Below are positions 8,830-16,434 of a DNA stretch of 64,000 nucleotides, in pieces; the first letter of the stretch is position 1, and the number at the start of each line of letters is the position of its first letter. Both the position numbers and the translations under genes were made by a program. Source of the stretch: Pseudonocardia sediminis (GTDB lineage Bacteria > Actinomycetota > Actinomycetes > Mycobacteriales > Pseudonocardiaceae); NCBI RefSeq assembly GCF_004217185.1, contig NZ_SHKL01000001.1:5516001-5580000 (forward strand), given 5' to 3'. The notes beneath the pieces are model-generated. The model saw only the letters and a program-made list of their open reading frames with translations. It was not told the DNA's origin and searched no databases.

Positions 8830-11307
8830 TCAGAGCTTCGTGAGCGGGACCCCGCCGATCAGCATCAGCCGCACCGTGCCGGAGCTGCCGAAGTCGATCG
8901 TGACGGTGGCGCGCTGGCCGACGCCGTCCGAGGCGATCACCGTGCCCAGGCCGTACTTGTCGTGGTTGACCCGGTCGCCGACGTCGAGCGAGATCGTCGC
9001 GTTCATCGTGCGCTCGGGGACCTTCCAGTCCCCGCGGTCGCCGCTGCCGCGCCGCTGCCCGAAACCGAACCGGCCGACCGGGGCGGACGGGCGCTCGGGC
9101 TCCGTCCGCCGCCAGTCCACGAGCTCGGGCGGGACCTCGTCGAGGAACCGCGACGCCGGGTTCGTCGAGGGCTGGCCGAACGCCGAGCGGACGATCGCCC
9201 GGGACAGGAACAGCCGCTCGCGGGCCCGGGTGATCCCGACGTAGGCCAGGCGCCGTTCCTCGGCGAGCTCCTTCGGGTCCCCCAGCGTGCGCAGGTGCGG
9301 GAAGATCCCGTCCTCCCAGCCGGTGAGGAACACGACCGGGAACTCCAGGCCCTTCGCCGTGTGCAGGGTCATCAGCGTGACCATGCCGGAGTCGTCGTCC
9401 GGGATGGAGTCGGCGTCGGCGACGAGCGCGACCCGCTCCAGGAACGCGGCCAGCGAGCCCGGTGGGGGCGCGCCGGCGTCGGCGTCGTCGTCCTCCGCGG
9501 TGCCCGCGGCCCCGGCCCGCTCCTGTCCCCGCTCCTCCTGGGCCCACTCCTCCTGGGCCCGCTCCGCGGCCGCCGCGGCGCGGTCGGCGGCGTCGGGGTC
9601 GGTCGAGAGCGCGGCGAGGTCGGCCACCGCGGCGTCGCCGGCGAACTCCCGGGCCACCGTGACGAGCTCGGCCAGGTTGTCCATCCGGGTCCCGTCCTGC
9701 GGGTCCTCGCTGGCCTGCAGCTCCTCGACGTAGCCGGTGCGGGCGTAGATCGTCTCCAGGATCTCCGACGTGTCGTCGCCGCGCTCGACCATCTCGCGCA
9801 GCTCGTCGATCATCCGGACGAACCCGGCGATGTTCTTCTGCGACCGGGTGGCCAGGGCGGGTGCGCGGTCGGGCTCCTCGGCCGCGATCCGCAGCGCCGC
9901 GGCGAAGGAGATCCGCTCGCGCTCGGCCAGGTCCGCCACGACCGACTCCGCGCGGTCGCCGATCCCCCGCTTGGGGACGTTCAGGATCCGGCGCAGGCTC
10001 ACCGTGTCGTCGGCGTTGGAGAGCACCCGCAGGTACGCCAGCGCGTCCCGGATCTCGCGGCGCTCGTAGAACCGGACGCCACCGACGACCTTGTAGGGCA
10101 TCCCGACGCGCAGGAACACGTCCTCGAACACCCGGGACTGGGCGTTGGTGCGGTAGAAGATCGCGATGTCGGAGTTGCGGTACTCCCCGGAGTCGACCAG
10201 CCGGTCGATCTCGGAGGCGACGAACGAGGCCTCGTCGTGCTCGTTGTCGGCGACGTAGCCGATCATCTTCTCGCCGTCGCCCTGATCGGACCACAGCCGC
10301 TTGTCCCGGCGCTCGGTGTTGCGCGCGATCACCGCGTTCGCCGCGGTCAGGATCGTCTGGGTGGAGCGGTAGTTCTGCTCGAGCAGGATCGTGCGCGCGT
10401 TCGGGAAGTCCTGCTCGAACTCCACGATGTTGCGGATGCTCGCGCCGCGGAACGCGTAGATCGACTGGTCGGAGTCGCCGACCACGCACAGCTCGGCCGG
10501 CTGGGCACGCTCGGTCGCCGGTGCGACGAGCTGGCGGACCAGCTCGTACTGGGCGTGGTTGGTGTCCTGGTACTCGTCGACGAGCACGTGGCGGAACCGG
10601 CGGCGGTAGTACTCGGCGACGGCCGGCATCCGCTGCAGCAGCGAGACCGTCTCCATGATCAGGTCGTCGAAGTCGAACGCGTTCGCCTGGCGCAGCCGGG
10701 CCTGGTAGACGCCGTAGACCTCGGCGATCCGGCGCTCGTGCTCGGTGCCGGCGCGCTCGGAGGCGTCGTCCGGGGAGAGCAGCTCGTTCTTCAGGTTCGA
10801 GATCTGCGCGGCCAGTGCCCGGGGGGCGAACTTCTTCGGGTCCAGCTCCAGGTCCCGGCCGACGATCCCGATCAGACGGCGCGAGTCGTCCGCGTCGTAG
10901 ACCGAGAACGCGCTGCGTACGCCCAGGTGCTTGGCCTCGCGGCGCAAGATCCGCACGCACATGGAGTGGAACGTGGAGACCCACATCGCCGCCGAGCGGC
11001 GCCCGACGAGCGCGTCCACCCGCTCCTTCATCTCCGCGGCGGCCTTGTTCGTGAACGTGATCGACATGATCTCGCCCGGGTGCACCCCGCGTTCGGCCAG
11101 CAGCCAGCCGATCCGGTGGGTGAGCACCCGCGTCTTGCCCGACCCGGCCCCGGCCACGATCAGCAACGGCGCACCGGCGTGGGTGACGGCCTCGCTCTGC
11201 CGCGGGTTGAGGCCCTCCAGCAGCGCACGGCCACGGGAGGTCGTCGGTGCGGTCCCGGCGGAGGTCGCACCGGTGTCCTGGGCGGGGAGTTCGAACAGCG
11301 CACTCAT
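8830..11307 (-). CDS. pcrA: UvrD/PcrA-type 3'-5' DNA helicase (UvrD1)
   Basis: This superfamily 1A helicase acts in nucleotide excision repair and in removing proteins from DNA. The 825-residue protein carries all the motifs: Walker A GAGSGKT (about 53-59), ITFTNKAA (Ia), VDEYQDTN (II), GDSDQSIYAFRGA (III), LEQNYRST (IV), TLHTAKGLEF (V) and VGITRARERL (VI). The C-terminal region GDRVNHDKYGLGTV is the Tudor-like domain that contacts RNA polymerase in PcrA. An acidic, Glu/Ala-rich insert lies near residues 560-620. ATG 11307 is preferred; a GTG at 11319 is possible. TACCGT at 11323-11318 suggests a nearly leaderless transcript. It is the counterpart of Rv0949. Confidence 0.95.
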   Translation of the reverse strand: MSALFELPAQDTGATSAGTAPTTSRGRALLEGLNPRQSEAVTHAGAPLLIVAGAGSGKTRVLTHRIGWLLAERGVHPGEIMSITFTNKAAAEMKERVDALVGRRSAAMWVSTFHSMCVRILRREAKHLGVRSAFSVYDADDSRRLIGIVGRDLELDPKKFAPRALAAQISNLKNELLSPDDASERAGTEHERRIAEVYGVYQARLRQANAFDFDDLIMETVSLLQRMPAVAEYYRRRFRHVLVDEYQDTNHAQYELVRQLVAPATERAQPAELCVVGDSDQSIYAFRGASIRNIVEFEQDFPNARTILLEQNYRSTQTILTAANAVIARNTERRDKRLWSDQGDGEKMIGYVADNEHDEASFVASEIDRLVDSGEYRNSDIAIFYRTNAQSRVFEDVFLRVGMPYKVVGGVRFYERREIRDALAYLRVLSNADDTVSLRRILNVPKRGIGDRAESVVADLAERERISFAAALRIAAEEPDRAPALATRSQKNIAGFVRMIDELREMVERGDDTSEILETIYARTGYVEELQASEDPQDGTRMDNLAELVTVAREFAGDAAVADLAALSTDPDAADRAAAAAERAQEEWAQEERGQERAGAAGTAEDDDADAGAPPPGSLAAFLERVALVADADSIPDDDSGMVTLMTLHTAKGLEFPVVFLTGWEDGIFPHLRTLGDPKELAEERRLAYVGITRARERLFLSRAIVRSAFGQPSTNPASRFLDEVPPELVDWRRTEPERPSAPVGRFGFGQRRGSGDRGDWKVPERTMNATISLDVGDRVNHDKYGLGTVIASDGVGQRATVTIDFGSSGTVRLMLIGGVPLTKL

Positions 11308-11386
11308 CGTGTCGAACACGGTACCGCCGCCCACCGACAACCCTCGCGCTCGCCCGCGCGTGCCCCACGGTGCTCCGATCGTGTGG

Positions 11387-11392
11387 CACACT
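11387..11392 (+). promoter_or_regulatory. -10 element CACACT of the chorismate mutase leader transcript
   Basis: CACACT keeps the A at position 2 and T at position 6 of the -10 hexamer. It ends 7 nt before the GTG of the leader peptide at 11400, the same geometry as other leaderless starts in this window. Confidence 0.5.
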
Positions 11393-11399
11393 CGTCGCC

Positions 11400-11456
11400 G
11401 TGCAGACCACCAGGCGATTTTCCTACGGGTACCGGAGTCCGGCACCCGTCGCCTGA
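11400..11456 (+). CDS. Leader peptide, MQTTRRFSYGYRSPAPVA, of the chorismate mutase gene
   Basis: This is an 18-codon frame from GTG 11400 to TGA 11456. It holds one Phe codon (TTT, strikingly rare in so GC-rich a genome) and two Tyr codons (TAC at 11424 and 11430) within five codons. It lies 87 bp upstream of a gene for the enzyme leading to Phe and Tyr. The two Tyr codons overlap the 5' arm of the first of three alternative hairpins. This is the layout of a ribosome-mediated attenuator, in which slow translation at Phe/Tyr codons prevents terminator formation. No Shine-Dalgarno sequence is visible, so translation is probably leaderless. Confidence 0.65.
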   Translation: MQTTRRFSYGYRSPAPVA

Positions 11457-11499
11457 ACGAGCAGAACCGACGCCCCGGAGTCCGCGGACCCGGGGCGTC
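11426..11499 (+). promoter_or_regulatory. Attenuator: pause, antiterminator and terminator hairpins of aroQ
   Basis: Four segments can pair in exclusive ways. Segments 1:2 are 11426-11435 with 11439-11448 (10 bp, one mismatch). Segments 2:3 are 11439-11442 with 11475-11478 plus 11447-11450 with 11469-11472, around a small internal loop. Segments 3:4 are 11469-11478 with 11490-11499 (10 bp, perfect). The 3:4 hairpin is the terminator. It lacks a T-run, as is common in actinomycetes. Confidence 0.65.
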
Positions 11500-11543
11500 T
11501 CGTATGTCCGGTGCCGCCGACTCCCACCTCATCGGAGCAGACC

Positions 11544-11867
11544 ATGACCACCCCCGCACCGGACCCGCTGACCTCGCAGGCACCCTCGGACGCCTCCGAC
11601 CTGCCCCCGGTCCCCACGACCGAGGAGGAGATCGACGAGCTGCGTCGCGAGATCGACCGCCTCGACGCCGAGATCCTGTCGGCGATCCAGCGCCGCACCG
11701 AGGTCTCGAAACGGATCGGCGCGACGCGGATGGCGTCCGGCGGGCCGCGGATCGTCTACAGCCGCGAGATGGCGGTGCTGGACCGGTTCGCCGACCTGGG
11801 CGTCGAGGGTCGCGAGCTGGCGATGATGCTGCTGCGTCTGGGCCGGGGACGGCTCGGCGGGCGCTGA
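11544..11867 (+). CDS. aroQ: Chorismate mutase, AroQ-delta type
   Basis: The enzyme converts chorismate to prephenate, the branch point to Phe and Tyr. It has 107 residues: an Ala/Pro/Asp-rich head of about 30 residues, then the all-helical AroQ domain. Typical features are EIDELRREIDRLDAEIL, the KRIGATR segment with the substrate-binding Arg and Lys, and the C-terminal LLRLGRGRLGGR. That tail resembles M. tuberculosis Rv0948c, where it docks onto DAHP synthase AroG, which activates this weak mutase. ATG 11544 has GGAG 7 nt upstream. It is divergent from pcrA, as Rv0948c is from uvrD1, and lies behind the attenuator. Confidence 0.92.
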   Translation: MTTPAPDPLTSQAPSDASDLPPVPTTEEEIDELRREIDRLDAEILSAIQRRTEVSKRIGATRMASGGPRIVYSREMAVLDRFADLGVEGRELAMMLLRLGRGRLGGR

Positions 11868-11912
11868 CCCGACCGGGTGATCCACTTCCCGACCTGCGGG
11901 CTCCGACCGTGG

Positions 11913-11918
11913 CACTCT
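11913..11918 (+). promoter_or_regulatory. -10 element CACTCT before the small membrane protein gene
   Basis: CACTCT ends 7 nt before the ATG at 11926, and there is no ribosome binding site. This matches the leaderless pattern of the window. Confidence 0.45.
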
Positions 11919-11925
11919 GGGTCGT

Positions 11926-12234
11926 ATGGGAATCATCGCGGCACTGATCGCGCTGGCCGGGCTCCTGGCCGCGCTCGGGCACGTCGGCTACATCGCCATG
12001 CTGCAGAACGCGGCCAACAAGAAGGGCCTCTCCGGCGGAGAGGTCGCCACCTACGCGAAGAGCCGGTGGCCGGTCGCCGGCGGCGCGGCGGGCGTCTCGC
12101 TGATCGGGCTACTCATCGTGACGAGCAGCGGCTCGTTCGGCGGTGACCTGTTCGGCCTCATCCTCGCGCTCGGCGGAGGCGTCGTGGGCTACAAGGGCCT
12201 GCAGACGGAGCGAAACCGTTATCCGAGCAGCTGA
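11926..12234 (+). CDS. Small membrane protein of unknown function
   Basis: This 102-residue protein has three hydrophobic segments: residues 2-28 (starting GIIAALIALAGLL), a middle one at about 50-65 (AAGVSLIGLLIV) and one at about 75-90 (LFGLILALGGGVVGY). A short basic loop with KSRW lies between the first two. I do not recognise a family. It follows aroQ by 58 bp on the same strand but appears to have its own leaderless promoter. Codon use is normal for the window, which supports its being real. Confidence 0.65.
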   Translation: MGIIAALIALAGLLAALGHVGYIAMLQNAANKKGLSGGEVATYAKSRWPVAGGAAGVSLIGLLIVTSSGSFGGDLFGLILALGGGVVGYKGLQTERNRYPSS

Positions 12235-12347
12235 TGCGGAGTCGCGCTGCGTAGTCGACCACCCACTCGGAGCATCGATGGACAACCGCGTCCGGGGCGG
12301 AAAAGGTACGACCGCTCGCCGATTGATGACATCGGTGTGATTGAGCC

Positions 12348-12367
12348 GTCACGCAGCGGTCAAAGCG
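12348..12367 (+). promoter_or_regulatory. Second paired MtrA-type box, upstream of the PVT-repeat protein gene
   Basis: GTCACGCAG and GTCAAAGCG are direct repeats spaced 11 bp start to start, the same arrangement as at 6593-6612. The following gene encodes a surface-type protein, which fits a cell-envelope regulon. Confidence 0.5.
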
Positions 12368-12388
12368 AGCACGACCTGGGGTTTCTCC

Positions 12389-12560
12389 GGAGGCACTGTC
12401 CGACAAGGGTTGCCTCCTCGCATAACGGGAGCGATCAGCGGTCGGATACGGCCGATGAACGGATTTCACCCTCTCGGGTGACGCGCGCCGAGCGGATTAC
12501 CTCCGCTTGGTGATCGTCCCCGGGTCCGGTACACCTTCTCGGGTCCAGTTCACCCGAAGG
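12389..12560 (+). other. Hairpin-rich leader region before the PVT-repeat protein gene
   Basis: The 339-bp gap 12235-12573 contains the paired box at 12348 and at least four hairpins. These are 12389-12395/12411-12417, 12466-12471/12476-12481, 12491-12496/12502-12507 and 12534-12544/12552-12560. The last has a 2-nt bulge and covers the first bases of the AAGGAGG ribosome binding site (12557-12563), so it could restrict translation. No gene is evident in the gap. Confidence 0.45.
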
Positions 12561-12573
12561 AGGAACAGCGGCC

Positions 12574-14157
12574 GTGACCGAGATTCCCGCCGGATCCCCG
12601 CTCCCCAGCGCCACGGGATCCGGACGCAGTGAGCCGCTGACCGTCGCGGCACTGATCGCGCGTCAGTCCGCCGGTACCGCCACCGTGCACGTCCCGGTCG
12701 CCCGGGAGACCGGGTCGCACACGGGCGTCGCCGAGATCGTCTCCGTCGGGTCGCTGCTCCGCCGGGAGGGTCGCGCCCCGCACGCGCTGGACCGCCCGAT
12801 GCAGCCGCGCGCCGTCCGTCAGGCCGAGATGGCCCCCGTCTGGCCGGCCCGCCCGGCGTCGGGCCGCCGTCGCGCCGCCGCCGTCGCCGGCGCACTGATC
12901 GCCGCCGGCTCCGTGCTCGGCGCCGCGATGTACAACGGCGCGGCCTCGCACAGCTCCGACGCCCAGGCCGCGGCCGACGGCCTGTTCCCGGGCCTCGGCC
13001 TGCCGTCCGGCTCCGCGACCCCGGCGACGCTGCCCGCGACCTACCTGCCGACCACCGTCGCGCTGACCAGCCCCCTCCCCGCGGCCTCGGTCCTGCAGCC
13101 CGGCGCCACCGACTGGATGCAGGTGGCCTTCCCGCGGAGCGCCGCGGCCCCGAACTCCGCCGCGACCGGCACCCTGAGCACCGCGACCACGATGCCGTCC
13201 GCCCTCGGCAACGCCATCCCGGCGGCGAGCAACGCCGTACAGAACACCCCGGCCGCCTCCGGCGGCACCACCGCCCCCGGCACCGGCCCGGGTGGGACGA
13301 CCGCCCCCGGCGGCGGTGGCTCCTCCTCCGGTGGCGGCACCGCCGGCGGCGGCGGTCTCCTGCCGATCCTGAACAACCCGGACCGGCCCACCGAGAGCAA
13401 CCTGCTCGACCCGCTCACCGGCGGTGGCTCGTCCGGCGGCGGCAGCTCGACCGGCGGGTCCGGTCCGTCCGGGCCCCGGATCACCACCGGACCGCTGCAG
13501 GACGTCACCGAGACGGTGCGCCCGGTCGGCGAGACGGTCGGCGAGGTCGTGCGTCCGGTCACCCGGGCGACCGCTCCGGTCGGCGAGACCGTCGGCGGGG
13601 TCCTCACCCCCGTCACGAGGACCGTCGAGCCCGTGACCGACGCGTTGAAGCCGGTCACGAAGCCGCTCACCGGGGCCCTGGAGCCCGTCACGACGCCCGT
13701 ACTGGGTGCCCTGCAGCCCGTCACCGGGCCGGTCCTGGCGGCGACCGAGCCCACCACCGGGCCGATCCTCGAGTCGCTCTCGCCGGTCACGGGCCTGCTC
13801 GACACCCCCGCGGCCGACGAGAAGAAGTCCTCCGGCGGCAAGCACCGCGCGGTCGCCGATGGCGGTACGGCCACGAAGCCGGTCAGCGACCTGGTCTCCG
13901 GCACCGTCGGCACGGTGACGGGCGTCCTGTCGCCGAAGATCAGCAGCGCGTCGTCGTCCGACTCGGACTCCTCGTCCCAGGGCTCGTCCTCGTCGGATCC
14001 GGACTCGTCGGGCTCGGAGTCCTCGGGCTCGGCGTCCGCCTCCGGTTCCTCCGACGACACGTCCGGCTCGGCCGGCGGCAGCGTCGTCACCGACACCGTC
14101 TCCTCGGTCACCGACACGGCCGGTGGCCTCGTCGGCGGCCTGACCGGCGCGAAGTAG
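12574..14157 (+). CDS. Low-complexity surface protein with one membrane segment and PVT repeats
   Basis: No known domain is recognised in these 527 residues. The N-terminal 100 residues are soluble and end in Arg-rich sequence; the head TVAALIARQ and SVGSLLRREGR motifs resemble short motifs shared by cytoplasmic heads of actinomycete envelope proteins. A single membrane helix follows at about residues 106-122 (AAAVAGALIAAGSVLGAAM). The exported part has a Gly/Ser/Thr linker, then a region (about 305-420) with regular short repeats of the form P-V-T-x-x-L-x and V-G-E-T-V. The tail is Ser/Asp-rich with about 60 residues of S, D and G. GTG 12574 has AAGGAGG 10 nt upstream. A cell-wall spanning or scaffold role is a guess. 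Confidence 0.7.
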   Translation: MTEIPAGSPLPSATGSGRSEPLTVAALIARQSAGTATVHVPVARETGSHTGVAEIVSVGSLLRREGRAPHALDRPMQPRAVRQAEMAPVWPARPASGRRRAAAVAGALIAAGSVLGAAMYNGAASHSSDAQAAADGLFPGLGLPSGSATPATLPATYLPTTVALTSPLPAASVLQPGATDWMQVAFPRSAAAPNSAATGTLSTATTMPSALGNAIPAASNAVQNTPAASGGTTAPGTGPGGTTAPGGGGSSSGGGTAGGGGLLPILNNPDRPTESNLLDPLTGGGSSGGGSSTGGSGPSGPRITTGPLQDVTETVRPVGETVGEVVRPVTRATAPVGETVGGVLTPVTRTVEPVTDALKPVTKPLTGALEPVTTPVLGALQPVTGPVLAATEPTTGPILESLSPVTGLLDTPAADEKKSSGGKHRAVADGGTATKPVSDLVSGTVGTVTGVLSPKISSASSSDSDSSSQGSSSSDPDSSGSESSGSASASGSSDDTSGSAGGSVVTDTVSSVTDTAGGLVGGLTGAK

Positions 14158-14230
14158 CGGGCTCCGAGCTGGAACGAGCCTCCGGGTCGGTATCGATGCT
14201 CCCTCCGGCCCGTTCCGGCCGCGGGGCGGC

Positions 14231-14968
14231 CTACACGAGCCTGCGGTCGGTGGCCCAGCGGGACAGCTCGTAGCGGTTCGACGTCTGTGTCTTGCGCAGG
14301 ACGCTGGACACGTGCGTCTCGACGGTCTTCACCGAGATGAACAGCTCCCCGCCGATCTCCTTGTAGGAGTAGCCGCGGGCGAGCAGCCGGAGCACGTCGC
14401 GTTCGCGGCGGGTCAGCTGGTCCAGCTCCGGGTCGATCGGCGGAGCCGCGCCCGGGCGGTCGGAGAACGCGTCCAGGACGAACCCGGCCAGGCGCGGGGA
14501 GAACACGGCGTCGCCCGCCCGCACCCGGCGCACCGCGTCCGCGAGCTCCTGGGCGGAGATCGTTTTCGTGACGTAGCCGCGGGCCCCGGCCCGGATCACG
14601 GTGATGACGTCCTCGGCGGCGTCGGAGACGCTCAGCGCGAGGAACACCGGCTGCACAGACGCCCCCGCCTGCGCCCCGCCCCCGGCCCCGGCGGCACGCA
14701 CCCGGCGGAGCACCTCGGCGCCGCCGCCGTCGGGCATGTGGACGTCGAGCAGCACGACGTCCGGGCGCAGGTGCCCGATCCCGGCCACCGCCTCGTCCAC
14801 CGAGCCCGCCTCGCCGGCCACCACGACCTCGGGCTCGCCGCCGTCGCCGCGGTCGAGCTCGGCGCGCACGCCGGAGCGGAACAGGGCGTGGTCGTCGACC
14901 AGGAAGACGCGGATCGCGGTGTCCGGGGCCGGTCCGGCCTCCGACGGGGTCCTCGTGTCGTCGCTCAT
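14231..14968 (-). CDS. LuxR-type response regulator, partner of the PspC-domain kinase
   Basis: This two-component response regulator of the NarL/LiaR class has 245 residues. The receiver domain holds the acidic pair in FLVDDHALF, the phospho-acceptor Asp75 (VVLLDVHMP) and the Lys in GYVTKTIS. A Gly/Ala-rich insert (about residues 90-105) lies inside the receiver before the beta-4 strand. The C-terminal LuxR helix-turn-helix is at about 180-240 (LTRRERDVLRLLARGYSYKEI). Its ATG overlaps the kinase stop by 4 bp, so the two are translationally coupled and form a cognate pair. A role in envelope stress, like EsrR or LiaR, is inferred from the kinase. Confidence 0.93.
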   Translation of the reverse strand: MSDDTRTPSEAGPAPDTAIRVFLVDDHALFRSGVRAELDRGDGGEPEVVVAGEAGSVDEAVAGIGHLRPDVVLLDVHMPDGGGAEVLRRVRAAGAGGGAQAGASVQPVFLALSVSDAAEDVITVIRAGARGYVTKTISAQELADAVRRVRAGDAVFSPRLAGFVLDAFSDRPGAAPPIDPELDQLTRRERDVLRLLARGYSYKEIGGELFISVKTVETHVSSVLRKTQTSNRYELSRWATDRRLV

Positions 14969-16326
14969 CTCGTGCCCTCCTGCGTCTCCGCGCCGGCCCC
15001 GGACTCCTGACGTGCAGGCGGGGCCGCCGCCTGTTCCCGGTGAACGGGCATCGTCAACCGCACCTCGGTGCCCTCACCCGGCGCGCTGCGCAGCCGGACC
15101 GTACCGCCGTGGCGGCGCATCCTGGTGTGCACCGAGTCGGCGAGCCCGTGCCGGTCCTCGGCGACGGCGTCCGGGTCGAACCCCGAACCGCGGTCGCGGA
15201 CGAACACGTTCACCTCGTCCTCGTCTTCGACCTCGGCGTACACGCTGACCTCGTCCACCCCGGCGTGCTTGGCCGCGTTGACCATCGCCTCCCGGGCCGC
15301 CAGGACCAGCGCGCGCAGGTCGCCGTCCATCGTCGCGTCGCCGACGACGACCGGGTTGACCGTCACCGCGTAGGTGTCCTCGACCTCGGCGGCGGCCTCG
15401 GTCAGTGCCGCCGACAGCCGCCCGGACGCCTCCGGGTCGCGTTCGGACGGGTCCCTGCCGTAGCCGTTCGGACCGTAGAGCCAGGCGCGCAGCTCCCGTT
15501 CCTGGCCGCGGGCCAGACGCTGCACCTCCCGCGGCGACGACGCCTGGCGCTGGATCAGGGCGAGCGTCTGCAGCACCGAGTCGTGCAGGTGCGCCGCGAT
15601 CTCGGCCCGCTCGGCGCCGACGATCCGGGCGCGGCGCTCCTCACCGAGGTCGCGGACCAGCCGCACCCACCAGGGCACGGTCAGCACGGCGACACCGAGC
15701 AGGGTCGCGAACGCGGCCAGCAGACCGAACCGGACCTGGTCGAGGTTGACGTTGCCGAGCAGGAACACCGCGAGCCCGCCGGCGACCAGCACCGCTCCGA
15801 CCACGGTGCGGGCCACCGCCGTCCCGCCTCCCGCCGTCACGCCGCGGGCGCCGTGCGCCCACCGGCGTCGCTGGGCCTCGTCGGCCTCGCGCCAGACGAC
15901 GGCCGCACCGACCGCCGCCACGCCGAGCGGGCCGGCGATCCAGCTGACGACCCCGTTGCCGGCCGCGGCCAGGGCGAGGCCGACCCCGAGCCCGAGCGCG
16001 GCCAGCCCGACCGCCTGCTGGCGTTCGGACCGGCCGATCGTCCGCTCGACCGGGGTGATCTCCTGCCGCACGAAGATCCACAGCAGGGCGTAGGCGAGCA
16101 CCCCGGACCAGCCGATGACGGCCAGCAGCACGAACCCGGCGCGCACCCATCGGACGTCGACGCCCAGGTGGTCGGCGACGCCGCCCGCGACACCGGCCAC
16201 GATCCGCCCGGATCGGCGCCGTGCCAGCGGGGCCCGCACGGGCCCCTGCTGCACGGACCCTTGCTGCGGGGGTCCCTGCTGCGGGTGTCCCTGCCGGGGA
16301 GACCGTTGTGCCTGCGGAACGCTCAC
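14965..16326 (-). CDS. PspC-domain sensor histidine kinase (EsrS/LiaS-like)
   Basis: The 453-residue protein has a Gln/Pro-rich head, then a PspC domain at about 38-93 (RIVAGVAGGVADHLGV followed by a membrane helix). Further membrane segments lie at about 105-145 and 170-220. A HisKA_3 dimerisation domain has the phospho-acceptor in HLHDSVLQT (His248). A HATPase domain follows with EAMVNAAKHAG and RDRGSGFDPD. This matches the EsrS kinase of C. glutamicum, which senses cell-envelope stress and works with a divergent PspC/LiaF-like inhibitor. Here such a protein is encoded divergently at 16435. GTG 16326 has GACGAT 6 nt upstream, so the operon may be leaderless. Confidence 0.88.
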   Translation of the reverse strand: MSVPQAQRSPRQGHPQQGPPQQGSVQQGPVRAPLARRRSGRIVAGVAGGVADHLGVDVRWVRAGFVLLAVIGWSGVLAYALLWIFVRQEITPVERTIGRSERQQAVGLAALGLGVGLALAAAGNGVVSWIAGPLGVAAVGAAVVWREADEAQRRRWAHGARGVTAGGGTAVARTVVGAVLVAGGLAVFLLGNVNLDQVRFGLLAAFATLLGVAVLTVPWWVRLVRDLGEERRARIVGAERAEIAAHLHDSVLQTLALIQRQASSPREVQRLARGQERELRAWLYGPNGYGRDPSERDPEASGRLSAALTEAAAEVEDTYAVTVNPVVVGDATMDGDLRALVLAAREAMVNAAKHAGVDEVSVYAEVEDEDEVNVFVRDRGSGFDPDAVAEDRHGLADSVHTRMRRHGGTVRLRSAPGEGTEVRLTMPVHREQAAAPPARQESGAGAETQEGTR

Positions 16327-16421
16327 GGCACCATCGTCACACGCATCCGGGCGCGTTCCATCGGGATCGGGGTCAGGGTCGGATCGGGGACGTCCCCGAT
16401 CCGGACGGCGGCGGCGCAGGT

Positions 16422-16427
16422 CAGGCT
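16422..16427 (+). promoter_or_regulatory. -10 element CAGGCT before the PspC/LiaF-like gene
   Basis: CAGGCT ends 7 nt before the ATG at 16435. No ribosome binding site is present, in keeping with a leaderless message divergent from the kinase operon. Confidence 0.45.
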
Positions 16428-16434
16428 CGGTCAC

